A stretch of 64,000 bases of DNA from Sphingobium naphthae (GTDB lineage: Bacteria; Pseudomonadota; Alphaproteobacteria; Sphingomonadales; Sphingomonadaceae). The DNA lies in the NCBI RefSeq assembly GCF_020782235.1, contig NZ_JAJGNO010000003.1, positions 62,001 to 126,000 of the forward strand. The letters run 5' to 3'. The notes under the pieces are model-generated. The model ran no database searches. It had not been told where the DNA came from and saw only the letters and a list, made by a program, of their open reading frames with translations. The first letter of the stretch is position 1. The number at the start of each line of letters is the position of its first letter. The position numbers were made by a program, and so were the translations under genes. Shown here one piece after another: positions 45,802 to 54,067 of this stretch.

Positions 45802-47394
45802 ATGACCTATCAAAGCGAGATTGCGAAGGCCGACAGCCTGATCGGCGGCCAGGCCGGATGGGATGGCATCGCGCCCGAATCGGTTGCGCGCATGCGCCTG
45901 CAGAACCGGTTCAACACCGGCCTCGACATCGCTCGCCACACTGCCAAGATCATGCGTCAGGACATGGCCGCCTATGATGCCGATCCGGCCGCCTACACCC
46001 TGTCGCTGGGCTGCTGGCACGGCTTCATCGGCCAGCAGAAGATGATTTCCATCAAGAAGCATTTCGGCAGCACCAAGGGCCGCTACCTCTATCTGTCGGG
46101 CTGGATGGTCGCCGCGCTGCGCTCCGAATTCGGGCCGCTGCCCGACCAGTCGATGCATGAAAAGACCAGCGTCCCCGCCCTGATCGAGGAACTCTACACC
46201 TTCCTCAAACAGGCCGATGCGCGCGAGCTGGGCATGCTGTTCCGCGATCTCGACGCCGCCCGCGCGGCCGGCGACGAAGTCAAGGCGCAGAAGATCAGCC
46301 ACGACATCGACGCCTATGAAACCCATGTCGTCCCGATCATCGCCGACATCGACGCCGGCTTCGGCAATGCCGAGGCGACCTATCTGCTCGCCCGCAAGTT
46401 CATCGAGGCCGGCGCCTGCTGCATCCAGATCGAAAACCAGGTCTCGGACGAAAAACAGTGCGGGCATCAGGACGGCAAGGTCACGGTGCCGCATGAGGAC
46501 TTCCTCGCGAAGATCCGCGCCGTCCGCTACGCCTTCCTGGAACTGGGCGTCGACGATGGCGTGATCGTCGCGCGCACCGACTCGCTGGGCGCCGGCCTCA
46601 CCAAGCAGATCGCCTATGTCCGCGAAGCCGGCGACATCGCCGACCAGTATAACAGCTTCCTCGATTGCGACCCCGTCGATCCCGCGACGGTCGGCCATGG
46701 CGACGTGCTCATCAGCCGCGACGGCCAGCTGCTGCGCCCCAAGCGCCTGCCCAGCAACCTCTATCAGTTCCGCCCCGGCACGGGCGAGGACCGCTGCGTC
46801 CTCGACTGCATCACCGCGCTGCAAAATGGCGCGGACCTGCTGTGGATCGAGACCGAAAAGCCGCATATCGGCCAGATCGGCGGCATGGTCCGCCGCATCC
46901 GCGACGTCATCCCCGACGCCAAGCTGGTCTACAACAACTCGCCCAGCTTCAACTGGACGCTGAACTTCCGCCAGCAGGTCTATGACGCCTGGGCGCAGGA
47001 GGGCCGCGATCTTGCCGCCTATGACCGCGCGCGCCTAATGAGCATCGACTATGACGAGACCGATCTAGGTCGCGAAGCCGATGAACGCATCCGCACCTTC
47101 CAGAAGGACGCCGCGCGCGACGCGGGCATCTTCCACCATCTCATCACCCTGCCGACCTATCACACCGCCGCGCTCAGCACCGACAATCTCGCCAGGCGCT
47201 ATTTCGGCGAGGAAGGGATGCTGGGCTATGTCAAGCAGGTCCAGCGCGAGGAAATCCGCCAAGGCATCGCCTGCGTCAAGCACCAGAATATGGCCGGCTC
47301 CGACATTGGCGACGATCACAAGGACTATTTCGCTGGCGAAGCGGCGCTCAAGGCGGGCGGCGCGCACAATACGATGAACCAGTTCGCCGCCTGA
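45802..47394 (+). CDS. aceA: Isocitrate lyase
   Basis: First glyoxylate-shunt enzyme: isocitrate to glyoxylate and succinate, needed for growth on acetate or fatty acids. 530 residues, the long ICL type. The catalytic motif is EKQCGHQDGK (about residue 217, active-site Cys), with GDEV…KISHDIDAYETH and IIADIDAGFGN before it. ATG 45802 has AGAGGA 7 nt upstream; GTG 45796 is also in frame. Malate synthase is not in the window. It is divergent from the ScfR-type regulator. Confidence 0.95.
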   Translation: MTYQSEIAKADSLIGGQAGWDGIAPESVARMRLQNRFNTGLDIARHTAKIMRQDMAAYDADPAAYTLSLGCWHGFIGQQKMISIKKHFGSTKGRYLYLSGWMVAALRSEFGPLPDQSMHEKTSVPALIEELYTFLKQADARELGMLFRDLDAARAAGDEVKAQKISHDIDAYETHVVPIIADIDAGFGNAEATYLLARKFIEAGACCIQIENQVSDEKQCGHQDGKVTVPHEDFLAKIRAVRYAFLELGVDDGVIVARTDSLGAGLTKQIAYVREAGDIADQYNSFLDCDPVDPATVGHGDVLISRDGQLLRPKRLPSNLYQFRPGTGEDRCVLDCITALQNGADLLWIETEKPHIGQIGGMVRRIRDVIPDAKLVYNNSPSFNWTLNFRQQVYDAWAQEGRDLAAYDRARLMSIDYDETDLGREADERIRTFQKDAARDAGIFHHLITLPTYHTAALSTDNLARRYFGEEGMLGYVKQVQREEIRQGIACVKHQNMAGSDIGDDHKDYFAGEAALKAGGAHNTMNQFAA

Positions 47395-47479
47395 TCCGGT
47401 CATGGCGTGCAGGCTGTGACGCCATCTCCCCCGCGATATGTCCCGACGCGCGGGGGAGAGGGATGACAGCGACCGGCTC

Positions 47480-47620
47480 AGCTGAAACAATCGCCTAAAC
47501 CAATGCGGTTTCGCGGCCAGCCGCCGCGACCCAGTCCCTTCGCGCGGGGACTCGACACTCCCTTCGCGCGCATGGGTGGAAGGACTGGACGGCCCGGCCC
47601 AACAGCCGGGCCGTTTTTTT
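47480..47620 (+). ncRNA. Candidate structured small RNA or long aceA 3' UTR
   Basis: Between aceA and the repeat island lies about 200 bp without a frame but with ordered hairpins: AGTCCC/GGGACT (47533–47538 with 47547–47552), a direct repeat TCCCTTCGCGCG (47535 and 47569 region) and a strong terminator at 47590–47620. The distance of the terminator from aceA suggests an independent or processed RNA. No known RNA family is matched. Confidence 0.3.
47590..47620 (+). terminator. Intrinsic terminator downstream of aceA
   Basis: CGGCCCGG (47590–47597) and CCGGGCCG (47606–47613) form a perfect 8-bp stem with an 8-nt loop followed by seven T (47614–47620). Confidence 0.9.
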
Positions 47621-47894
47621 GGCCGGCGCTCAACGCCCACACGTCCCCGCTATTTCGACCCAGAGCCGGGACCCCGCTACCTGACCGCGCAACCGCCGCC
47701 CTTCGCACCCAATCCCTGACCTTCCGCAGGAAGTCCGCTCCAGCACCCACCCGATCGACGGAATGAACGCATTTTCCAATGCCCTGCCGCCCAGGAACCC
47801 TACTCCCGGCTGCGACACACCCCCGAGATGTACGCTGCGCCACATCCAGATCGAGCGACCGGACCTGTGATCCGAAGCGGGCGCGCAGGGCAAC

Positions 47895-48535
47895 CAACCC
47901 TCATCCTCCCCTCTAAGGGGAGGTGGCAGCACGAAGTGCTGACGGAGGGGTGTCCCCCTCTCGCTAACGGGACCCTCTTCGCCCCGCACGCAACACCTCC
48001 CCTGGAAGGACATGATGACTAAAAAAGCCACCATTCTCCGTCCCGCGAAGGCAGGAATCCAACTCTCCACCTGGTCCGCATGGGCGATGACAAGTTTCGA
48101 CTTCCGACCAGGTGTTGCCATCCACCGTCGTCATCCCAGCGACGGCTGGGATCTCACTTCTTCTAACGAAGCGCCGGAGGCAAAAGAGAGATCCCAGCTT
48201 CCGCTGGGATGACGGAGGAGGTCCGACGGTCCGCTGTCCGCTGCCGATCGCCATTCAGGAGACCGATCCGCGCTCGATCTGCGCGACAGCGGGCTGTCCG
48301 GTTTCTGATGAGAATGCGGACCGGGCGAAATCCACCAACAGCGGCGGCAGAACACTCATCCTCCCCTGGCAGGGGAGGTGGCTGGCCGAAGGCCAGACGG
48401 AGGGGTGTCCCGCCATTGTGAGGGTAAAACCCCTCCGTCCCGCGCTACGCGCGCGACACCTCCCCTTCCAGGGAAGGATGGCTGAAAACCACCCCTCTCC
48501 GTCATTCCCGCGAAGGCGGGAATCCAACTCTCTAC
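47895..48535. repeat. Second cluster of palindromic repeats, no gene (47621–48635)
   Basis: At least five elements in a kilobase: TCCTCCCCTCTAAGGGGAGG with AGCACGAAGTGCT and GGAGGGGTG (47903–47952); a CCCGCGAAGGCAGGAATCC hairpin (48050); a 90-bp palindrome from GTCATCCCAGC to GCTGGGATGAC (about 48130–48212); a second CCTCCCCTGGCAGGGGAGG…GGCCGAAGGCC…GGAGGGGTG copy (48360–48410) with its return arm to about 48475; and TCATTCCCGCGAAGGCGGGAATCC (48503–48526). Stretches between hold nothing coding. Confidence 0.75.
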
Positions 48536-48635
48536 CGGGTCGGCGCCAGAACTATTGAGCGTCGGATGTCGACCAGTTGCAGCCTCTCACGATTTCATGG
48601 ATTACCCCCGAAAGCAGACATGAAAGCGGTGAAGA

Positions 48636-49109
48636 ATGAGGTTCGCTATCGTAACTTATCCCACGATACTAAGCGCCTTAGTTGCTGCGGTAGCAGGCTG
48701 TTCCGAAGGGAAACACCCTTTTCGTATGGTCCAGCTTTGTCTTACTGGTCCACAGGAAATTCCGGCCTTCACCAGCTTCATGAACGAAATCGCGCAATCA
48801 TATCAAATGGAGTTTTTTGATCGCAGCGGCCAGACGCACGACGAATTGCAGTCGCTTGCAACAGTTAACAAAAATACACCCGTGAATGCCCGAGCTATAA
48901 ATATAGGAGCAGAAAGAGGAAGTGAATTTAGCTTTAGCGCTGGCAATCTTGGACTGCCTACTAATCAGATTGCAATAGGCTTTAACGGTGATGACCCTAA
49001 TGAAGCCAAGGCATTCTCGGACGTTGCCGTGGACAGGCTATCCACAAAATGGCGCATCCATGAGGTGCCTCAAGGTAGTGGCGCTTTGCCCCTAACTCGC
49101 TGCGAATAG
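48636..49109 (+). CDS. Predicted lipoprotein of unknown function, low G+C
   Basis: 157 residues. MRFAIVTYPTILSALVAAVAGC is a lipoprotein signal (lipobox VAGC, Cys 22), followed by a globular domain with no recognised family. Base composition is clearly lower in G+C than the window average, with codons such as AAA, TTT and ATA that core genes avoid. It follows the repeat cluster, so it may be imported DNA. Confidence 0.55.
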   Translation: MRFAIVTYPTILSALVAAVAGCSEGKHPFRMVQLCLTGPQEIPAFTSFMNEIAQSYQMEFFDRSGQTHDELQSLATVNKNTPVNARAINIGAERGSEFSFSAGNLGLPTNQIAIGFNGDDPNEAKAFSDVAVDRLSTKWRIHEVPQGSGALPLTRCE

Positions 49110-49254
49110 CCAAATGTCAACTTTGCTCGTCTGAATGCCGTAAGCCGCCATTTCGCCATCCACACCTCGCCCCGCTCCACTAACACCGATCCTCACTACG
49201 CCACCCCGGCAAAAACCCTTCCAATGTAGGATTTCCTCTGATCTATCCTCTTGG

Positions 49255-49542
49255 ATGACCACATCCCCCGAACCTCCGCCATCCGCGCAAGCGCGCGCAC
49301 ATTGGACGCCGGCCAGGCAGCGCCTGTTTCTCACCGCGCTGCTGTCGACCGGCTGCGTGACGAAGGCCGCGCATGCGGCGGGCATGTCGCGCTCCAGCGC
49401 GCACCGCCTGCGCCAGCGCCTGTCCGGCACGCCCTTCGACCATAGCTGGACGCGCGCGCTTGCGCTGCATGCGCAGGCGTTGGCTGATCCGTTCGCGCCG
49501 GATCCTTCGCGCCGTCAGCCGCCGGACAAGGCGCGGGGGTGA
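49255..49542 (+). CDS. Small helix-turn-helix protein
   Basis: 95 residues. The centre reads as a helix-turn-helix: TPARQRLFLTALLSTGCVTKAAHAAGMSRSSAHRLRQRL split between about 18 and 56, with the turn at AAGMS. The N and C tails are Pro/Arg-rich. Small DNA-binding proteins of this kind are common in sphingomonads. No ribosome-binding site stands out before ATG 49255 and no target can be named. Confidence 0.6.
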   Translation: MTTSPEPPPSAQARAHWTPARQRLFLTALLSTGCVTKAAHAAGMSRSSAHRLRQRLSGTPFDHSWTRALALHAQALADPFAPDPSRRQPPDKARG

Positions 49543-49551
49543 TGCGCTGCG

Positions 49552-49735
49552 GGCGCGTCCCCGTCGCGTCGGCGGCGCGTGAGTGTGACCTGCCTGTCGC
49601 GCCCCTGTCGCGTCCCCGTCGCGTTCCTGTCGCGTCGCGGGCGCGAAGCGGTCGCTTCCGCTGCGAAAAGGCGCACGACACTGTGAACTTCGGACCTGTC
49701 GCGTCGCCGGCGCGTCCGCGTTGCGGCCGGACCGC
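49552..49735. repeat. Degenerate CTGTCGCGTC/CCCGTCGCGT direct repeats
   Basis: Between the helix-turn-helix gene and ung, CGTCCCCGTCGCGTCGGCGG is followed by imperfect copies of CTGTCGCG(C/T) and CCCGTCGCGTTCC (around 49590–49640 and 49697–49720), seven or so in all. Irregular spacing rules out CRISPR. It looks like slippage-prone low-complexity DNA at the gene ends. Confidence 0.5.
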
Positions 49736-49741
49736 CGGCGC

Positions 49742-50452
49742 TTACAGCAGTCGTGGCGCGTCCGTCTCGAGCGGCGGCAGCGCCCAGTCGATGGCCCCGC
49801 GCCCCCGCGCCTCCAGAAAGGCGTTGGCGCGCGAGAAGGGCCGCGATCCCAGAAATCCGCCATGCGCCGACAGCGGGGACGGGTGGGCGGAGCGGATCAC
49901 CAGGTGCCGCGTCTCGTCGATCGCGCCCGCCTTGCGCTGGGCATGGGCGCCCCACAGCAGGAACACCGTGGGGGCCGCGCGTTCCGCCACCGTCCGCACG
50001 ATGGCGTCGGTCAGCATTTCCCAGCCCTTGCCCTGGTGCGACGCCGCGCGTCCCATTTCGACCGTCAGCACCGCGTTGAGCAGCAGCACCCCCTGGCGCG
50101 CCCAATGGTCCAGATGCCCATGACCGGCCGGCGCGATCCCCAGGTCCGCCTGCATCTCCTTGTAGATGTTGCGCAGCGACGGCGGCGTGCGCACGCCCGG
50201 CTGCACCGAAAAGCACAGGCCATGCGCCTGCCCCTCGCCATGATAGGGGTCCTGCCCCAATATCACCGCCTTGACCGCGGCAGGCGGGGTGAGCGCCAGG
50301 GCGCGGTAGATATCGGCGTCGGGCGGGAAGATGCGCTTGCCCGCGGCTTTTTCGGCCGCCAGAAACTGCGCCAGCGCCCGCATCTGCGCGCCATCGATCC
50401 GGTCGGCCAGGGCGTCGGCCCAGGCGTGGGGCAGGGGGAGAAGCTCGCTCAT
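49742..50452 (-). CDS. ung: Uracil-DNA glycosylase (family 1)
   Basis: Removes uracil from DNA. 236 residues. Catalytic motif [17 protein letters not shown] (about 66–82, Asp general base), [10 protein letters not shown] and the Leu-loop [18 protein letters not shown] (about 190) are all intact. Start at 50452 ([11 protein letters not shown]). It is convergent with the small helix-turn-helix gene and divergent from the beta-lactamase-like gene. Confidence 0.96.
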   Translation of the reverse strand: MSELLPLPHAWADALADRIDGAQMRALAQFLAAEKAAGKRIFPPDADIYRALALTPPAAVKAVILGQDPYHGEGQAHGLCFSVQPGVRTPPSLRNIYKEMQADLGIAPAGHGHLDHWARQGVLLLNAVLTVEMGRAASHQGKGWEMLTDAIVRTVAERAAPTVFLLWGAHAQRKAGAIDETRHLVIRSAHPSPLSAHGGFLGSRPFSRANAFLEARGRGAIDWALPPLETDAPRLL

Positions 50453-50546
50453 GGCGCCGGGTGATGATCGGCCCCGCGCGCCGCGTCAACCGCGGCCTGT
50501 GTGTCAAAGGCTTGCCTTGCGCGCCGGGTTGCGCGAGGAAGCGGTC

Positions 50547-51665
50547 ATGCCGCCCCTCACGCGTTCGCCCCTCGCTCGTTCCATCCCCACGCGATTTGGC
50601 GCTCCGCGCATGCGCGCCTCGCGGCTTGCCGCAGCGTTTGCCGGATTTGGCCTGTTCTTCGCGCCCTTGCCCAGCGCCGACGCCTTCGGCCCGCCGCCGC
50701 GCCCGCTGGTGGAACAGACCGCGCAGGCCAAGCTCCTGGCCGAATTCGAACGCTTCGCCGCGCTTTCCGACGGCACGGTGGGCATCGCCGTGCGCGATCT
50801 TCAGACCGGGGAAACCCAGTCCTTCAATGGCGACACGCTCTTCCCGATGGCCAGCGCCTACAAGGTCGGGGTCGCCGGGCGCATCTTCGCGCTGGTCGAT
50901 GCGGGCGATCTGCGACTGGACGATCAGCTGGCGCTCGATCCGGCGCTGGCGAGCGAGGGCGGCATCGCCTGGATGTTCTCGCGCCCCGGCGCCGCGCTCT
51001 CGGTGCAGCGGCTGCTCGAACTGATGCTGCAAAAGAGCGACAATAACGCCACCGACGTGCTCGTCGCGCGCGCCGGCGGGCCGCAGGCGATCACCCGGTT
51101 CGTGACCGGCCTTGGCGTCAACGGGCTGCGCGTGGACAGCGACACGGCGCATCTTCTCTATCGCGCCATGGGCATTCATCCCTCGTCCGGCAGTTTCCGC
51201 CACAATGCCGATGCCGCCCGCCGCGCCGATCCGATGATCGTCACGCGCGACATGCGCGATCTGCCCAATCTCAGCTTCGCGACCGAGATCGAGGATACGT
51301 CGACGCCGCGCGCCATGCTCGATTTGCTGAGCGCTTATGAATCGGGCCGCGCCCTGTCCGCCGACAGCACGCAGCGGCTCTTCACCATCATGGCCCATTG
51401 CGAAACCGGCAAGCACCGGATCGTGGGCATGCTGCCGCCCGGCACCGCCGTTGCGCACAAGACCGGCTCCCTGAACGGCACCGGCAATGATGTCGGCGTC
51501 GTGCGCCTGCCCGACGGTCGCCGCTTCGCCGTGGTCGCCTTCGTGATGAAGGACGGCAAGGGGCACAAGGCGCGCGACCGGATCATTGCCGAAGCCGCGC
51601 GCGCCGCCTATGATTATTTCCTCTATGCGCCCGAACGGGCGCATGGATCGACGCACAAGAGTTGA
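50547..51665 (+). CDS. Class A beta-lactamase-like serine hydrolase, exported
   Basis: 372 residues from ATG 50547, chosen for GAGGAAG 5 nt upstream; ATG 50610 would give a standard signal peptide (MRASRLAAAFAGFGLFF) but has no such site. Class A motifs: Ser-x-x-Lys in MASAYKVGVA, SDN in QKSDNNATD, and HKTGSLNG. The omega-loop Glu166-equivalent is not seen: aligning on DTSTPRAM places RDLPN where most class A enzymes have EPELN. It may therefore be a peptidase/esterase or a poor beta-lactamase. No resistance claim is made. Confidence 0.8.
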   Translation: MPPLTRSPLARSIPTRFGAPRMRASRLAAAFAGFGLFFAPLPSADAFGPPPRPLVEQTAQAKLLAEFERFAALSDGTVGIAVRDLQTGETQSFNGDTLFPMASAYKVGVAGRIFALVDAGDLRLDDQLALDPALASEGGIAWMFSRPGAALSVQRLLELMLQKSDNNATDVLVARAGGPQAITRFVTGLGVNGLRVDSDTAHLLYRAMGIHPSSGSFRHNADAARRADPMIVTRDMRDLPNLSFATEIEDTSTPRAMLDLLSAYESGRALSADSTQRLFTIMAHCETGKHRIVGMLPPGTAVAHKTGSLNGTGNDVGVVRLPDGRRFAVVAFVMKDGKGHKARDRIIAEAARAAYDYFLYAPERAHGSTHKS

Positions 51666-51752
51666 GCAGCGACTGGGCTTGAGTCCCGCTCAGGCTCGAG
51701 CAAGGGACAGGGCCCGGCCAAACGGGTCCGCCGGAGAGGATGACGGGAAGCG

Positions 51753-52109
51753 ATGCGCCATTTTCGCGACTTCTGGCCCTATTATCTGCAGGAACATGCC
51801 CGGCCCGGCACGCGCGCGATGCATTATGCCGGGACCACCCTGGTCGTCGCCATGATGGCGAGCGCGCCCTTGCTGGGCGGCTGGTGGCTGGCCCTGGCGC
51901 TGCCGCTCGCCGGCTATGGCTTCGCCTGGGCGGGCCATGGCCTGATCGAGCGCAACCGCCCGGCCACCTTTCGCTATCCGCTCTGGTCGCTGCGCGCCGA
52001 TTTCGTCATGTGGGCGCGCTTCCTCACTGGTCATATGCGAAGCGACCTCGCCCGCGCGGGCGTGCGCCCGGACGGCACGGTCGATCCCGCTCGCCGAATC
52101 CGCGCCTGA
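51753..52109 (+). CDS. Mpo1-like (DUF962) membrane protein
   Basis: 118 residues. Conserved metal-binding histidines appear in EHARPGTRAMHYAGT (about 14–28) and GHGLIERNRPATF (about 61–73), as in Mpo1, a 2-hydroxy fatty acid dioxygenase. Two hydrophobic segments lie between (about 29–58). Sphingomonads make 2-hydroxy fatty acids for glycosphingolipids, so an alpha-oxidation role would fit the group (inference). GGGAAG precedes the ATG. Confidence 0.85.
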   Translation: MRHFRDFWPYYLQEHARPGTRAMHYAGTTLVVAMMASAPLLGGWWLALALPLAGYGFAWAGHGLIERNRPATFRYPLWSLRADFVMWARFLTGHMRSDLARAGVRPDGTVDPARRIRA

Positions 52110-52152
52110 TCGGCCGCTTGACCCCGCGGCGCGCTCTGCCACAAGGGGCGCC

Positions 52153-53220
52153 ATGCCTCTCGACGCGACTTTTTCCCGGCCCGACCGGGTGGGGCTGGCC
52201 CGGCGCTGGCAGGCGCTCGAGGCGCGCTCCGACACGTCCTTCTTCCTGCGCTGGACCTGGATCGGCGCCTGGCTCGACAGCTACGGGCTCGAACCGGACC
52301 TGCTGGCCGTCACCGATGGGACGGGGGGCGATGTGGCGCTGGCGCTGATGGGGCATGCGATGCAGTCGCGCCTGCTGGGGCCCGTTGCGACGCTCAGCCT
52401 CAACCAGTCCGGCGATCCTGCCGCCGACCGGCCCTATATTGAATATAACGGCCTGCTCGCCGACCGCGCCCTGCAACCCGAAGCGGCCAGCGCGGCCATT
52501 GCCGCGCTGGCGCGTCGGCGCGACTGGCGGGCGCTGCGATTGGGCGGTGTGGCGCCCGGCACTCCGCTGCTCGACCTGCCCGCCCGCCGCCGCACCTGCG
52601 TCGACGCCTCGCCCGTCTATCAGGTCGATCTCGACGCCGTCCGCGCCGCCCAGGGCGACTATCTCTCGCTGCTCAGCGCCAACAGCCGCAGCCAGATCCG
52701 CCGCGCCATCAAGGATCGGGGCGGCGCCCTGCCGCGGGTCGCCGCCGCCACGCTGGACGACATCGAACCCTGGATCGCCGACATGGCGCGGCTCAACCAG
52801 GGCCGCCATGCCGACAATGCCTGGGACGATCCGGCCTTTTGCCGCTTCGTCGCGACGCTGGCGGCGCGTGGCCTGCCGGGCGGCGAGGTGGAACTGCTGC
52901 GCGTCACCGACGGGGACGATCTCGTCGGCCTGCTCGTCACCTTCCACCACCAGGGCGTCGCGATGAACTATCAGTCGGCCTTCGCCGCGCCGCGCGGGGC
53001 CAAGGACAAGCCCGGTCTGCTTTGCCACGCCGCGGCCGTCGATCATTATGCCGGGCGGGGCCTGGCGCGCTATTCCTTCCTCGCCGGCAAGGACCGCTAC
53101 AAGCAGAGCCTCGCCACATGCGAGGAGCGGCTGGAATGGTGGGTGGTCGAGCGTTTTTCGCCCCGGCTCGAACTGGAAGCGCTGCTGCGCCGCCTGCTCA
53201 GGCGCCCAGCTTCCGCATGA
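52153..53220 (+). CDS. FemAB/CelD-like GNAT acyltransferase
   Basis: 355 residues, soluble. The BioF2/CelD-type acetyltransferase domain (GNAT_6) is suggested by LLSANSRSQIRRAIKDRGG (about 175) and the later LVTFHHQGVAMNYQSAFA and DHYAGRGLARYSFLAGKDRYKQ. Such proteins occur in exopolysaccharide clusters. A second member of the same superfamily lies 0.9 kb away on the other strand. AAGGGG precedes the ATG. The 3' end overlaps the convergent cupin gene by 23 bp. Confidence 0.82.
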   Translation: MPLDATFSRPDRVGLARRWQALEARSDTSFFLRWTWIGAWLDSYGLEPDLLAVTDGTGGDVALALMGHAMQSRLLGPVATLSLNQSGDPAADRPYIEYNGLLADRALQPEAASAAIAALARRRDWRALRLGGVAPGTPLLDLPARRRTCVDASPVYQVDLDAVRAAQGDYLSLLSANSRSQIRRAIKDRGGALPRVAAATLDDIEPWIADMARLNQGRHADNAWDDPAFCRFVATLAARGLPGGEVELLRVTDGDDLVGLLVTFHHQGVAMNYQSAFAAPRGAKDKPGLLCHAAAVDHYAGRGLARYSFLAGKDRYKQSLATCEERLEWWVVERFSPRLELEALLRRLLRRPASA

Positions 53221-54067
53221 TGCGATAGACCAGCCGCCGCACCCCCTGCCGCTCGGGCCGCTCGCTGACCGCCCCGGTCGGCAGGCCGCGCTTGCGCAGC
53301 AGGGCGTTGAAACTGTGCAATTCCCCTTCCGCCACCGATCGCTCCGATCGCCAGGTGACCGACAGGCTGACCGACACGGCGGGTCCATTCTCGACGAAAT
53401 GCGGCGCCTTGACCGGCACATGCACGGCATCGCCCGGGCCGAGCGGAAAGGGGGTGCCGCGGGCCTTGAAGCCGTCCCGCCATTCCAGGTTGCGATGCCC
53501 GCCGCCGTGGAAATCCTCGCTCTTCTGCGCCGGAACCAGTTCCTCGTCCCGCGCCGGGAAGACCGTCATCGTCTTGGTGCCCATGATCTGGAGCAGGATA
53601 TTATGCTCCGGGTCCATGTGAAACGGCGTCACGCTGCTGGGCGAACTCAGGAAGATGAAGGCTTCCCGGTGCAGCATCGGCCCGGTCTGCGCCGCGACGA
53701 TCGGCTCCAGTTCCGCGAGTGCCGCATCGAGCAGCGCCGCATAGGCCGGATCGCGCTCCACATTCTTGAGCACCGCCCAGCTGCCATTGGTCTCGATCGT
53801 GCGGATCGTCTCGCCCAGCGTCAGCCCGTTGGCGGGCATATCCTCCGGCCGCACGCCCAGCGGCAGCTTGCCCAGATTATATTCGACCGACCCCGCCGGC
53901 ATCCGCTCCGCCAGCGTGGCGAGCGCGTCCAGCGTCAGCAGCGCGTGGCCGACCAGGCCATGGTGCAGCGTCACCGGCCGGTCCGGATAGGCGGCGGCAA
54001 AGGTGGCGCGGGCGGCTTGCGGGAATGTCGGGGTCGCATCGGCGGTCATGGAGGGCAACGCAGTCAT
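53198..54067 (-). CDS. Cupin/JmjC-like oxygenase-type protein
   Basis: 289 residues from ATG 54067 (GGACAGGG upstream). The double-stranded beta-helix with a possible Fe(II) site is seen in TPFHMDPEHNILLQIMG (His-x-Asp, about 165) and GDAVHVPVKAPHFVENGP (distal His, about 240). This fits cupin_8/JmjC-like 2-oxoglutarate oxygenases, though substrates are unknown. Its start overlaps the stop of the upstream acyltransferase gene (ATGA), so they are translated together and may act on the same product. Confidence 0.78.
   Translation of the reverse strand: MTALPSMTADATPTFPQAARATFAAAYPDRPVTLHHGLVGHALLTLDALATLAERMPAGSVEYNLGKLPLGVRPEDMPANGLTLGETIRTIETNGSWAVLKNVERDPAYAALLDAALAELEPIVAAQTGPMLHREAFIFLSSPSSVTPFHMDPEHNILLQIMGTKTMTVFPARDEELVPAQKSEDFHGGGHRNLEWRDGFKARGTPFPLGPGDAVHVPVKAPHFVENGPAVSVSLSVTWRSERSVAEGELHSFNALLRKRGLPTGAVSERPERQGVRRLVYRIMRKLGA

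Noticed and set aside
47895-48535. CRISPR-like array
   Set aside because: The repeats are palindromes of several different types with irregular spacing and no uniform spacers or cas genes.
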